From Conidiobolus incongruus B7586 (Eukaryota; Entomophthoromycota; Entomophthoromycetes; Entomophthorales; Conidiobolaceae), in assembly GCA_000697335.1 (NCBI GenBank), contig JNEM01008498.1, forward strand, positions 1 through 12,029: 12,029 nt of DNA, written 5' to 3'. Position 1 is the first letter of the stretch. Each line of letters begins with the position of its first letter. Below are positions 1 to 9,790 of this stretch, piece by piece. A program made the translations under genes and the position numbers. The notes beneath the pieces are model-generated. The model was not told the origin of the DNA. It was given only the letters and a program-made list of their open reading frames with translations, and made no database searches.

Positions 1-604
1 ATATTTATTCATTTCAAACTAATAATATGTTTGAAAAATCAGAAATTAAAAAATTTCCCATTATTTCAAATTCAAGGTAATAGACTAATATTTATAAATT
101 GTTTTTTTTATATATTAAAGGTTAAATCTTGAATGTAATTATATTATTGGCAATGTAAAATAATTAAAATGGCAAGCTGTATCAGATTCAATACAGATTA
201 AAATCAATATAAAGCAGTCAAATATTGAATAATTATTAACAATAAATTGGAATAACATTAATGATAAAATATTAAAGGGATTAATAAAGGATGCAGACTT
301 GGTATCAAAAGAAAGATATTGGGTTTGATGTGACAAAATAAAAATCAGATTAATTAAATATAAAGTTCAGTTTTGATAATATAAAGATGTAGCAAGCAGT
401 TGTCAATAGTCTGATCATATAGATATAGTAATAGTCTAAAATATTCTAGAGATGAAATAGGAAAAATGAAAATGATATAGATTAAATAAAGTTTTAAAAT
501 TAAAGAGAAAAAGTTTTATATATATAAAAGTACCTTTACTACACTCAATTTTAATGTAATTGGCGAAGAAATGATAGTTAATATGGCAAATTGGAGAAAA
601 GAGA
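1..604. other. AT-rich 3' flank of actin
   Basis: This lies downstream of the actin stop on the minus strand and should hold the actin 3' UTR. An ATTAAA polyadenylation-like hexamer is the complement of 550-555, about 50 nt after the stop, with TATAAA-like text further on (complement of about 513-518). These are weak signals in AT-rich DNA. Open frames here are short and low in complexity; I see no further gene. Confidence 0.55.
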
Positions 605-2001
<1,397 letters not shown>

Positions 2002-2067
2002 AGTAGATAATTAGATTTACAATCAAACAATTAGATAATCAAAAGAAGAGAGCTGGACACTGACTAG

Positions 2068-2076
2068 CTATTTATA
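2068..2076 (-). promoter_or_regulatory. TATA box of the actin gene
   Basis: The minus strand reads TATAAATAG, a full match to the TATA consensus. It ends 66 nt before the actin ATG and is followed by a pyrimidine-rich leader (complement of about 2040-2055), as is usual around fungal transcription starts of highly expressed genes. The transcription start itself cannot be placed from sequence alone. Confidence 0.7.
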
Positions 2077-2163
2077 TTTTGTTGAAAAAGTCCCAAATTT
2101 TTTAAATAATCAATAAATTCTATTCACTTTCTACACTCAATTTGGTCATAAATTTGTGATATT

Positions 2164-2400
2164 CCAATTTTGAATTCAATTTCTTGGATTAAATCCATCA
2201 TTGTTAATATTATTGTTGACATCATAGTTTATTCTTATTGGACAATGATATCTATAATTGATTTTAATTGGCTTATTGATAATACTTGATTTATTAATCA
2301 TTTTAAATTGTAAGTATACCAATCATGACAACAATTAAAATATCTTGGGAAATATATTAATTTTATTGGTTGAGAGAGACTAAGAAAACCAAGCAATTGG
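2164..2400. promoter_or_regulatory. Cluster of CCAAT boxes upstream of actin
   Basis: CCAAT or its complement ATTGG occurs at 2164-2168 (plus), 2237-2241 (minus), 2267-2271 (minus), 2319-2323 (plus), 2365-2369 (minus) and 2396-2400 (minus). Two more follow at 2670-2674 and 2703-2707 (plus). CCAAT is the binding core of the heterotrimeric NF-Y/HAP factor. The minus-strand boxes come in two pairs with about 30-bp spacing. Binding is inferred only; the pentamer is short and some copies will be chance. Confidence 0.4.
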
Positions 2401-2429
2401 CTATCTTCATCTCGAAGAATTCAATTATA

Positions 2430-2437
2430 TGACGTAA
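2430..2437 (+). promoter_or_regulatory. CRE/ATF-like site TGACGTAA
   Basis: TGACGTAA is a single match to the ATF/CREB-type bZIP site, about 430 bp upstream of the actin ATG and 1.5 kb from SLA2. CG-containing 8-mers are rare in this AT-rich DNA, which makes it more notable, but one copy is weak evidence of function. Confidence 0.25.
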
Positions 2438-3641
2438 ACCCTAATTACATTCAGATGAATCAATGATGAATAATAGGTTAAATATTAATTCTTATAGTGG
2501 GTAAGCCTAGATAAATTAATCAAAGAGTAAATACTGATTTTATAAGTGATACCGGTGATAAAATCATTTTTGAATATTTTTTTAATAAATGACAACTTGG
2601 TAATACTCATTATATATTAAACTGAAAGCAATTTCAACTTCAATCTTATTATCTGGGCAAAAACATCCACCAATCAGATTGATTCACATCAGTCCTCATA
2701 AGCCAATAATTCCATTTTTATAGTTAATTTGACAATATAGAAAATAAATAATTACAATATTTAATTTCTAATATAATAAGTAAATTTGAATGAGTAAATC
2801 TACGCAGTATCTTAAATTTGACTAATTTCTAAACATATGGATAATATGACAATATTTTTGGTTATTTGACTGTGAATATCAAATTTGATCATAATTTAAA
2901 GTTGACATTTTGTTGTGTTTTAAATTCATTTAACTTAATTCAATTGATCCAATTGTTGATAATTTAAATTTAAGCTTGGTATAAGTTTATGAATCGAATT
3001 ATAATCATTTAAATTTTTTATAAATCACAAATAAATAGCAATATATGAGTAATCCTTGGTAACTTGTCAATATATTTAATAAAAGCAATTTACTTCATGT
3101 GGTAAACGCTTTTGAATAACAATGATTTAAATTAAATATTTTTCCATTTTAATTGGTTTAACATCACATCAATAGAACTGAAATTAACACTTCGACTTTA
3201 GTTTATATTTATTTTTAACTCAATTAATGAGTAAATTTTAAGTGATACTAAAGTTATTATTAGAAAGTGAGCCATATTATTCTAAAGTGGTATTAATGAT
3301 GATAAATCCTTTTATTGTTAAACTTAGCTGATCGTGTTTAATCACTTCTGTTGCAGATTAAATCAATATCAATAGATTCCATTTAAATGATACTGAGAAT
3401 AATAATTCTAGCAATATTCGGATGATATAAGATTAAGATTAAATTTTCATGTAAATGGTAAATTTAAATGAAAATTTCAACAATGACAAAATATTTTATT
3501 TAAATAATTTATTACTTCTTGGAGTTCTTGGATTTTAACTTTCAAATATGTATTGAATCCTTATGCCAATATTTATCTATGTTTAATCAAAAGTATTCAA
3601 ATACGTAGTTTCATTATTGGTTTAATGTGGTTTGAAATGAC

Positions 3642-3663
3642 TTAAGGATTACTTCATCCTTAA
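3642..3663. repeat. Inverted repeat upstream of SLA2
   Basis: TTAAGGAT (3642-3649) and ATCCTTAA (3656-3663) are perfect 8-bp arms around a 6-nt spacer, about 250 bp upstream of the SLA2 start. The arms include GG/CC steps, so this is less trivial than the pure A/T palindromes nearby. It could bind a dimeric regulator or be chance. Confidence 0.4.
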
Positions 3664-3915
3664 ATAGTTGTTCATAATAAGTGACAGTCCCATAAATTTA
3701 TAAAGTAATTTATATGACATGGATTAATTATTGAATGTATAATCTAATCCAAATTTATTCAATAATCTGTTTACATCTTAATTACTTAATAAATCAAACT
3801 AATTTATAATTTTAATACCTATTCTTATTGATTAAGGTATTCATTATTCCATTGTTAACGTAAATAATATCATATTTGATTTTTGAAATTAAAATAGTGA
3901 TTAGTATTATAAAGG

Positions 3916-6900
3916 ATGATAAATTCATTCACTAATGCTCGTTATGTCGACAGAGATAAAGCTGAAAAGGAATTAGCTCAACATATTCAAAAGGCTACAA
4001 CCCCCGATGAAACTCCTCCTAAACAAAAACACGTAAGAGGCTGTATCGTATTTACTTGGGATTTTAAAACTTCCACCTCTTTCTGGCACGGTATTCAAGT
4101 TCAGCCTTTAGCTGACGAAATTCAATGTTTTAAGGCTCTCATCATTATTCATAAAGTGATCCACGGAGGTCATCCTAACGTAATTTATACTTTTTAAAAT
4201 TTTAGTAAGGTTTTGACTTCTTATAATCATTAATTTAGGTCTTGAAAGAATCTTTTGCTCAGATGAATTTTATAAGGAATTTGAGCAGAAATGCTTATTC
4301 CAACGATGCTTATGGTAAAATTGAATATTATTTATTTTAATCAATTATATGAATTTTTGAATATTAGGTTATGGGCCATTAATTAGAGGTTATGTTGCCT
4401 ACATTATTTCTAAACTGGAATTTCATCGCATGAACACTGAATTCAATGCAAGTTTCGACTATAAGGAATACATTTCACTTAAAGGAACCAATGATCCTAA
4501 CGAAGGTTATGAAAAGATTCAACAATTGATGGATCTTCAAGACAAGCAAGAACAATTCCATAAGATGGTCTTACATAGTTTGATGGGTTCTCCATTAAAC
4601 GAATGTAAAATCAGTTCTCTCGTTCCGTTGGTTGAAGAAAGTTATGGAATTTATACCTTTATCAAGAGCATGTTGACTGCTATGCACAAACAAGTTGAAT
4701 CTCATGATGCCCTTGCTCCATTGAGACACAAATTCAACAACCAACACTACAACCTTCGCAAATTCTACTATGAATGCTCTCAAATCCGCTTCCTGACTAG
4801 CTTGATTGAAATTCCCGTATTACCTCAAGATCCCCCTCAATTTATTGAAGGTGAACATTTAATGAGAAATCAGGTAGCAACACCCCCTGCTCCTCCTCCG
4901 ATAACTCCCACCCCTCAGGTCGATTTCTTCATGGAACAGAGATTGGAAATGGAACGTCAACAGCAGTTGGAAAGAGAGCGAGCACTTGAACAGCAACGTC
5001 AGCTCGAATTACAACGTCAGCAACAACAAAGAGAATATGAAGAACAATTACGTCTCCAGCGTCAACGTGAAGAAATGGAACGTCAACAAATGCTCCAAAA
5101 CCAAATGCAAACCCAAGTCCATGGCCGCATTCAAGAGCTAGAATATGAAACATTTAACCTCAAGAATCAACACGAGCGTGACCAGATGACTTTATCTTCT
5201 TACCAACAGAAGATGAACAATCTCGAACAACAAATGTCCCAAATGACCATTGATTACAATCACAGAGAAGCCAATCAAGCCAATATCGTCAAGAGTTTAG
5301 AAGATCAAGTTAACATGTGGAAATCCAAATACGAATCCCTCGCTAAATTGTATGCCACTCTTCGTCAAGAACATTTGGACTTGCTTAAAAAATATAAGGA
5401 GGTATCTTCCAAGGTTAATCAAGCCGATCAAGCTATCCAGTCCATGAACGTCATGAAACAAGATGTGCAAGCCAAGCATGCTGAGTTACTAAATGCGCAA
5501 GCCGATCGTGATCGCGTGAGAGCTGAAATGGATAGACTACGCACTTTCCAACAAGCTGAAATTGATCGTTTGAGAAGGGAATTGGATGAAAGCAATAACA
5601 AAATTAATGATATTGGAAGAGTAATTTATTATATTATGTATAAATTTATATTTATCCTAACAATTAACTGGTTGAATAGTCCAAGGGTGAAGAAGTTTCA
5701 CGAATTATCACTCAATTTAATAATGAAAAATCAGATTTGGAACGCAAGTTAACTGTAAGTTTTTATCAATGGATATTGATAATTTTTTAATAATAATGAA
5801 TATAGGATCAACAAGCCTTAGTCATGGATTTACAAAATCAACTTGACTCTTCCAGACGAGAATTAGATACCCTGAAAATCACTAAAGATGAAGAAATTGC
5901 TGTTTTACAAGCTGGTATGGATCAAACTTTGCTCGCTTTACAACAAGTTCAAGAGGTAAATTATTTTTTCCATAACTAATTTACAGTATTAATTTCAACA
6001 TTAGAATACATCCGAATCTGAAAGTACCCTTCAAAGAAAATTGGCCAGTTTGCAAACTACCAATGCTGCCAAATTGAACAAAATCCTGGACAGCATTTTC
6101 CAAAGTTGTATCGACAAGATCAATCTCTCTGTATTCGAATTGGAATCAGCGGGAGCTCCCGGAAATGTTCACTCAACCCCTGAATCCACATTAACTTTGA
6201 TCGAAGGTGTGAACACTGCTTCAAACGACTTCGCCTCAGTCATGTTCAAATTCTTTAGTGAGCAAGCTGAACATCACGAAGTCATTTCTAGTGCCATCAA
6301 CTTCTCTCAATTGATTAGTCAACTTTTATTTGAAACTAAGGGTGTCACTAGATTGGCTAATGATCAAATTGTCGATGAATTGATTCAATCTGGCGTTCAC
6401 GTTGGTCGCAACTCTCAACATTTCTTCGGTGCCATCATTTCTTCCAAATTATTATCTGTTCCCGTGACTCAACGTCCTGATGTTGTTGCTAGAGCCAACC
6501 AAGATGTCCAAGCTTGCTTGACTAAGGTTTCAACTATTGTCGAACAATTGGTCGTTAAGGAGGCTAGTGCAGTTACTTTATCTTCAGAAGATGAAGTTGG
6601 TGATGTTGTCGAACGTGAAATGCGCAATGCTGCTAAGGCCATTAACGATGCCGCCTCTCGCCTAGAAGAATTGATGAAAGCTCCTTCCGATCCTACTATG
6701 TCCCATCTCGATCGCCAAGTCCACTCTGCTATTCTTGATTCCGCTCTTGCTATTACCAATGCTATTGGTCGTTTGATTCAATGTGCCACTCAATCTCAAC
6801 AAGAAATTGTTGCTCAGGGCAAAGGTGCTAGTACCAATGCTGCTTTCTATAAGAAGAATAACAGATGGACCGAAGGTCTTATTTCCGCTGCCAAGGCTGT

Positions 6901-7327
6901 TGCCATGGCTACCAACCTGTTAGTTGAAACCGCTGACGGTGTCATCCACGGAACTCACAGCTTGGAACAATTAATCGTAGCCTCAAATCAAGTTGCTGCG
7001 GCCACAGCCCAACTCGTCGCCGCCTCCCGTGTCAAGGCTGATCTCCACTCCAAGACTCAACAGCGACTCGAAGAAGCTTCTAAGGAAGTCACAAACGCCT
7101 CCAAAGCACTCGTCAAAGCGGTCAAGGCAATTGCGGCCAAACAGCTCAAGGACAAGGAAGCAGTCGACTACAGCAAATTTGCAGCCCACGAATTCAAGGT
7201 GAAGGAAATGGAGAAGCAGGTTGAAATTCTCAAACTCGAAAAAGAACTCACCAACGCTCGCGAACAGCTAGCCGAAATGAGGAAATTTAGCTACCACAAT
7301 GACGAGGAGGACTACGAGCATATATAA
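3916..7327 (+). CDS. SLA2: Sla2/End4/HIP1R endocytic adaptor: ANTH, coiled coil, THATCH (six exons)
   Basis: Exons 3916-4179, 4239-4314, 4368-5620, 5680-5754, 5806-5955 and 6005-7327 give 1046 residues (yeast Sla2 968, human HIP1R 1068). An in-frame TAA sits two codons before the ATG. Residues 15-275 are an ANTH domain with the full PI(4,5)P2 motif: K26-A-T, six residues, then P-K-Q-K-H39. A Pro-rich linker (285-297) leads to a Gln/Arg/Glu-rich stretch (302-400) and a long coiled coil to about 615. The coiled coil includes the conserved KYESLAKLYATLRQEH block (433-448), the region that binds clathrin light chain in this family. A middle region follows. Residues 808-1030 are the THATCH (I/LWEQ) actin-binding domain: RWTEGLISAAKAVA at 893-906, LVAASRVKA at 943-951 and the last dimerising helix at 1004-1033. 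The role is to couple clathrin-coated membrane to actin in endocytosis. Introns are 59, 53, 59, 51 and 49 nt. The acidic tail DEEDYEHI ends the protein. Confidence 0.97.
4946..5088 (+). repeat. Internal direct repeat in the SLA2 Gln/Arg-rich segment
   Basis: GAAATGGAACGTCAACA occurs twice, at 4946-4962 and 5072-5088. The copies are 126 bp (42 codons) apart and both encode EMERQQ. Between them are looser CGTCAG/CAGCAA-type units encoding runs such as QQRQLELQRQQQQ. The segment lies in the coiled-coil start just after the proline-rich linker. In-frame repeat expansion is a likely origin. Gln-rich stretches at this place are also known in yeast Sla2. Confidence 0.75.
5621..5679 (+). other. SLA2 intron 3, without an in-frame stop
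   Basis: This is a 59-nt GT-AG intron with donor GTAATT, a clean CTAAC branch site (5657-5661) and acceptor AATAG. Splicing joins DIGR to SKGEE in phase 0. The intron has no stop codon in the exon frame. If retained, the frame would read a hydrophobic stretch and end at 5752, 43 residues after R531. Splicing is strongly favoured as the main form because only it leads on to the coiled coil and THATCH domain. Confidence 0.9.
6990..7324 (+). other. SLA2 3' end with C/G-ending codons
   Basis: From about 6990 the codons switch to C- and G-ending forms (for example GCC, CTC, GTC, AAG, GAC, TAC). The 5' exons mostly use T- and A-ending codons (GCT, TTA, CAA, AAT). This stretch encodes the second half of the THATCH domain and the terminal helix. 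The protein sequence stays fully family-like, so it is a base-composition feature and not a frame error. Confidence 0.7.
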
Positions 7328-8560
7328 TCATTATTATAGGGGCCTGTTTTTTTTGTTTAGTATTAATATAAAATGAATTTATTTGATTAATAATTTCTCT
7401 GTTTGAATGTTATTTTCTTAGTGTATTTTTTAATTAACATTTCAATATGACATTGTCAACATTTATTTGTTTAATTTTAAATTTAATCATTTCAATATAC
7501 CAATTTATTTTTATTAATGTTTTGATTTAAAATTTTAATATTTTTTATAATAAATTTTATGAAAATGTTTAGTAAATATATATATATATATACATTGTTG
7601 TACTATTATATTTACCATTAAATTCATTCAAAAATATTTTTTAATTTTCAAATTATTTTAATTGATTAACAAATTAATCAATTTTTAATCTGTAACCTTA
7701 CATCATCAATATTTTAATTATTTGTTAAAATAATAATGTTAAATTTATTAATCCAATTACCAACACTTCCAGTTCCTCTTTACCTTTATCTCTTTTTAAT
7801 TTAGCTCTTTTAGTCTATCTATTTTACATCAATATTGGTTTATCTATTAATTACATTTAATACCTCTTACTTAGTATTTTGCACTTTGAGCGTGATACAA
7901 ATTACGGAGATAGGTTGAATGATTTCATTCGAGTTTAATTAAGTTTTGTGACATGGTTTGTGTTTTTGAGAGATTATTTCTAGTTGAATATTGTAATCGT
8001 TTGAATATGTGATATGTGGATTATATTTTTTTATAAAATTTAATATGATATCATATAGCAAGATAAGATATATCAAAGGATATTGTTTTATACCCTTGAT
8101 TAATTTATTGAAACATATCGGAAGTTTAATAATTTTTCTCTATTGAAATTTTTATCATCATTTTTGTGAGTTGAATTAATTAATTGAGTTTGAATGATAT
8201 GCAAAAAATAAAATCACAATTTTTCAATTTTATTTAATATAATCTTTGTTGTAATAAATATATTCAATCATTAATATATAGTCTTAATTATTATAATATT
8301 TTATATATATTTCAATTTTATAACAGTTTATTCAATTATTAACGTATATCTCCCAATTAATGATTTAAAACAAATCCAAAAATCAACTAAAATGTTAAAC
8401 AACTCAAAAATTTTTTTTATGTCAAATCCAAAAATTAATATTATTAGTAAACAATTGTAAATTTTAAAAATTGTTTCTTAGACTCTAAGAGTTAATTATT
8501 TTGTACTTTTAAGTTTTTTTCTGCTATATTTAATATTATAATTAAAATTATTTTGTTAAG
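7328..8560. other. Intergenic region between SLA2 and ARL8
   Basis: This is 1.2 kb of AT-rich DNA holding the 3' end of SLA2 and the promoter of ARL8. No AATAAA signal follows SLA2 closely; AATATAAAAT-like text lies about 40 nt after the stop. There is an AT dinucleotide run at 7576-7592 and a pyrimidine-rich stretch at about 7760-7815 ending in TTTAG-like text. A short inverted repeat (AAACAATT and AATTGTTT) lies around 8449-8480. I see no gene and no clear TATA box for ARL8. Confidence 0.6.
8371..8435 (+). repeat. 13-bp direct repeat upstream of ARL8
   Basis: CAAATCCAAAAAT occurs at 8371-8383 and again at 8423-8435, with start points 52 bp apart and 126-190 bp before the ARL8 ATG. It may be a repeated regulatory site or a small duplication; the A-rich make-up lowers its weight. 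Confidence 0.4.
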
Positions 8561-9324
8561 ATGATGACAACTATTTTACAAAACCTATTAAATTGGCTGA
8601 GGTCCCTCTTCTTCAAGGAGGAGATGGAACTCACTTTGGTAGGTTTGCAAAATTCCGGCAAAACTACTTTGGTTAACGTTATTGCTGTATGTTTAATGTT
8701 ATTTAAAGTGTTGAAGTTACTAATAGAGGTTTTTAGAGTGGCCAATTTACAGAAGATATGATACCAACCGTTGGGTTTAATATGCGAAAAGTTACCAAGG
8801 GTAACGTTACAATGAAACTTTGGGACATCGGTGGTCAACCTCGATTTCGTTCTATGTGGGCTAGATATTGTAGGGGGGTTAACGCTATTGTGTAAGTCTC
8901 TAAATTCTTATTAATTTATCTTAATTCTTATTTTTACTTTAGGTTTGTTATTGACGCCGCAGACCACGATAAATTAGAAGCCGCACGCTCCGAATTACAG
9001 AATTTATTAGAGAAGCCTCAACTCGCTAATATTCCAGTACTGGTACTTGGTAATAAGAATGACTTGCCTAAGGCTTTGTCTGTAGAGCAGTTAATAGATA
9101 AAATGTAAGTTAATTGACCATATTGAATTGGTTTTAAATTTAGGTTATTTACTCTAATATTGATATACTTTTATATTTGAATTAATATACTAAAACTTAT
9201 GTTTAGGCAATTAAAGTCAATTCACAACAGAGAAGTATCTTGTTATTCCATCTCGGCGAAAAACCAAGTGAATATTGATATGACCCTACAGTGGTTAATT
9301 AAGCATGCGGGCTCGGGCCGCTAA
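8561..9324 (+). CDS. ARL8: Arl8-family small GTPase (four exons)
   Basis: Exons 8561-8686, 8737-8891, 8943-9104 and 9207-9324 give 186 residues, the same length as human ARL8B. Introns are 50, 51 and 102 nt, all GT-AG. GTP-binding motifs are intact: P-loop GLQNSGKT (28-35), switch I threonine in IPTVGFN (T53), WDIGGQ (71-76, with Gln76 of switch II), NKND (131-134) and SAK (164-166). Arl8-specific text includes [29 protein letters not shown] and [17 protein letters not shown], which separates it from Arf1 and Arl1-3. There is no Gly2, so no myristoylation; family members instead use an acetylated amphipathic N-terminal helix, and [16 protein letters not shown] fits. Arl8 acts on lysosomal or vacuolar membranes, recruiting motor adaptors and tethers in animals. 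The second Met is an alternative start, matching animal Arl8 by one residue better. An in-frame TAA lies 18 nt upstream. Confidence 0.97.
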
Positions 9325-9376
9325 TTCCTTCTTTTCCCCTACTATCTACCAATTGTACTTTATCACTCACCAGTAA

Positions 9377-9400
9377 GCAGTAGTTTTTTAAAATTACTGC
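9377..9400 (+). repeat. Hairpin A after ARL8
   Basis: GCAGTAGTTTT (9377-9387) can pair with AAAATTACTGC (9390-9400) over 11 bp around a 2-nt spacer. Ten pairs are Watson-Crick and one is a G-U wobble in the plus-strand RNA. On the minus strand the same position would be an A-C mismatch, so the structure favours a plus-strand transcript, the sense of ARL8. In practice the loop would open to four or more bases. Confidence 0.55.
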
Positions 9401-9447
9401 CAGTTCAAATATTTTATTCTCTATCCTTTTATTGCTACCACTTTCTA

Positions 9448-9471
9448 TTTGGAATAAGCCCTTATTCCAAA
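9448..9471 (+). repeat. Hairpin B after ARL8
   Basis: TTTGGAATAAG (9448-9458) and CTTATTCCAAA (9461-9471) form a perfect 11-bp inverted repeat with a CC spacer, starting 124 nt after the ARL8 stop. It has the same 24-nt size, arm length and spacer as hairpin A but an unrelated sequence. It could be an mRNA 3'-end or stability element, or a binding palindrome. Confidence 0.6.
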
Positions 9472-9623
9472 CACCTTCCATTCTATACCCTTACCTCCTC
9501 ATATCCGCTTTCGCCGGTTAATTATTTCAAAACTCAAACAGCCCACTTTTCATAGCCCCTTGTCCAACATCGCACCCTCCAAGTATTGTGACCACTCTTT
9601 ATACGATGCCGTTCCCACCTCCA

Positions 9624-9660
9624 AGCCAGTCAGCCAGCCAGCCAGCCAACCAACCAAGCA
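9624..9660 (+). repeat. CAGC/CAAC tetranucleotide tract
   Basis: Repeated AGCC units (one variant AGTC), then AACC units, run for about 37 nt. This is a simple-sequence repeat with the units changing by one base along its length, and the only GC-rich microsatellite in the window. Confidence 0.8.
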
Positions 9661-9790
9661 GTCATTTAGTTAGTTCCAAACCCAACAACCAATATAACAG
9701 ATCAAAGTACCGACAATCATTTCAATCAGAAGCTTACCAATATCTAGTTCAAAATTTTTTTACTTACAATTCAATCCTCCTACGATAATA

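Larger units (their letters stand above)
2002..3915. other. Divergent intergenic region between actin and SLA2
   Basis: This is 1.9 kb of AT-rich DNA between the start codons of two divergently transcribed genes. I see no coding region, tRNA or mobile element. The actin-proximal 700 bp holds the TATA box, most of the CCAAT boxes and the CRE-like site. The SLA2-proximal part is plainer and holds an 8-bp inverted repeat about 250 bp before the SLA2 ATG. No convincing TATA box for SLA2 was found; the TATTATAAAG string at 3905-3914 is too close to its ATG to serve as one. Confidence 0.75.
9325..9790 (+). other. C-rich, G-poor 3' flank of ARL8 (probable 3' UTR or unknown transcript)
   Basis: Directly after the ARL8 stop the plus strand is rich in C and T and poor in G for about 460 nt, then returns to ordinary AT-rich DNA. 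The 3' flank of SLA2 shows nothing like it. It holds two hairpins (9377-9400, 9448-9471) and a CAGC/CAAC tetranucleotide tract (9624-9660). Small open frames exist on both strands but are low in complexity and match no family I know. The simplest reading is a long ARL8 3' UTR; a pyrimidine-rich leader of another transcript is a second option. Confidence 0.45.

Noticed and set aside
2434-2444. Telomere-like GTAAACCCTAA text
   Set aside because: It is a single copy with no tandem repetition, inside the intergenic region between two genes.
4595-5479. Minus-strand frames inside SLA2 exon 3
   Set aside because: They are shadows of the Gln-rich coiled-coil coding sequence, giving hydrophobic, low-complexity translations.
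8548-8838. 96-residue minus-strand frame across ARL8 exons 1 and 2
   Set aside because: It is antisense to conserved ARL8 codons and an intron, and looks like no known protein.
9105-9206. Earlier acceptor (TTTAG at about 9139-9143) for ARL8 intron 3
   Set aside because: Using it would insert residues not found in Arl8 proteins. The acceptor at 9206 restores [15 protein letters not shown] and the exact family length.
9299-9481. 60-residue minus-strand frame overlapping the ARL8 stop
   Set aside because: No recognisable family or domain. It contains the hairpin B palindrome and overlaps a certain gene antisense, with no promoter or splice evidence.
9588-9788. 66-residue plus-strand frame rich in Ser, Gln and Pro
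   Set aside because: Its make-up comes from the CAGC/CAAC tract and C-rich text. There is no domain, and it sits in the probable ARL8 3' UTR.
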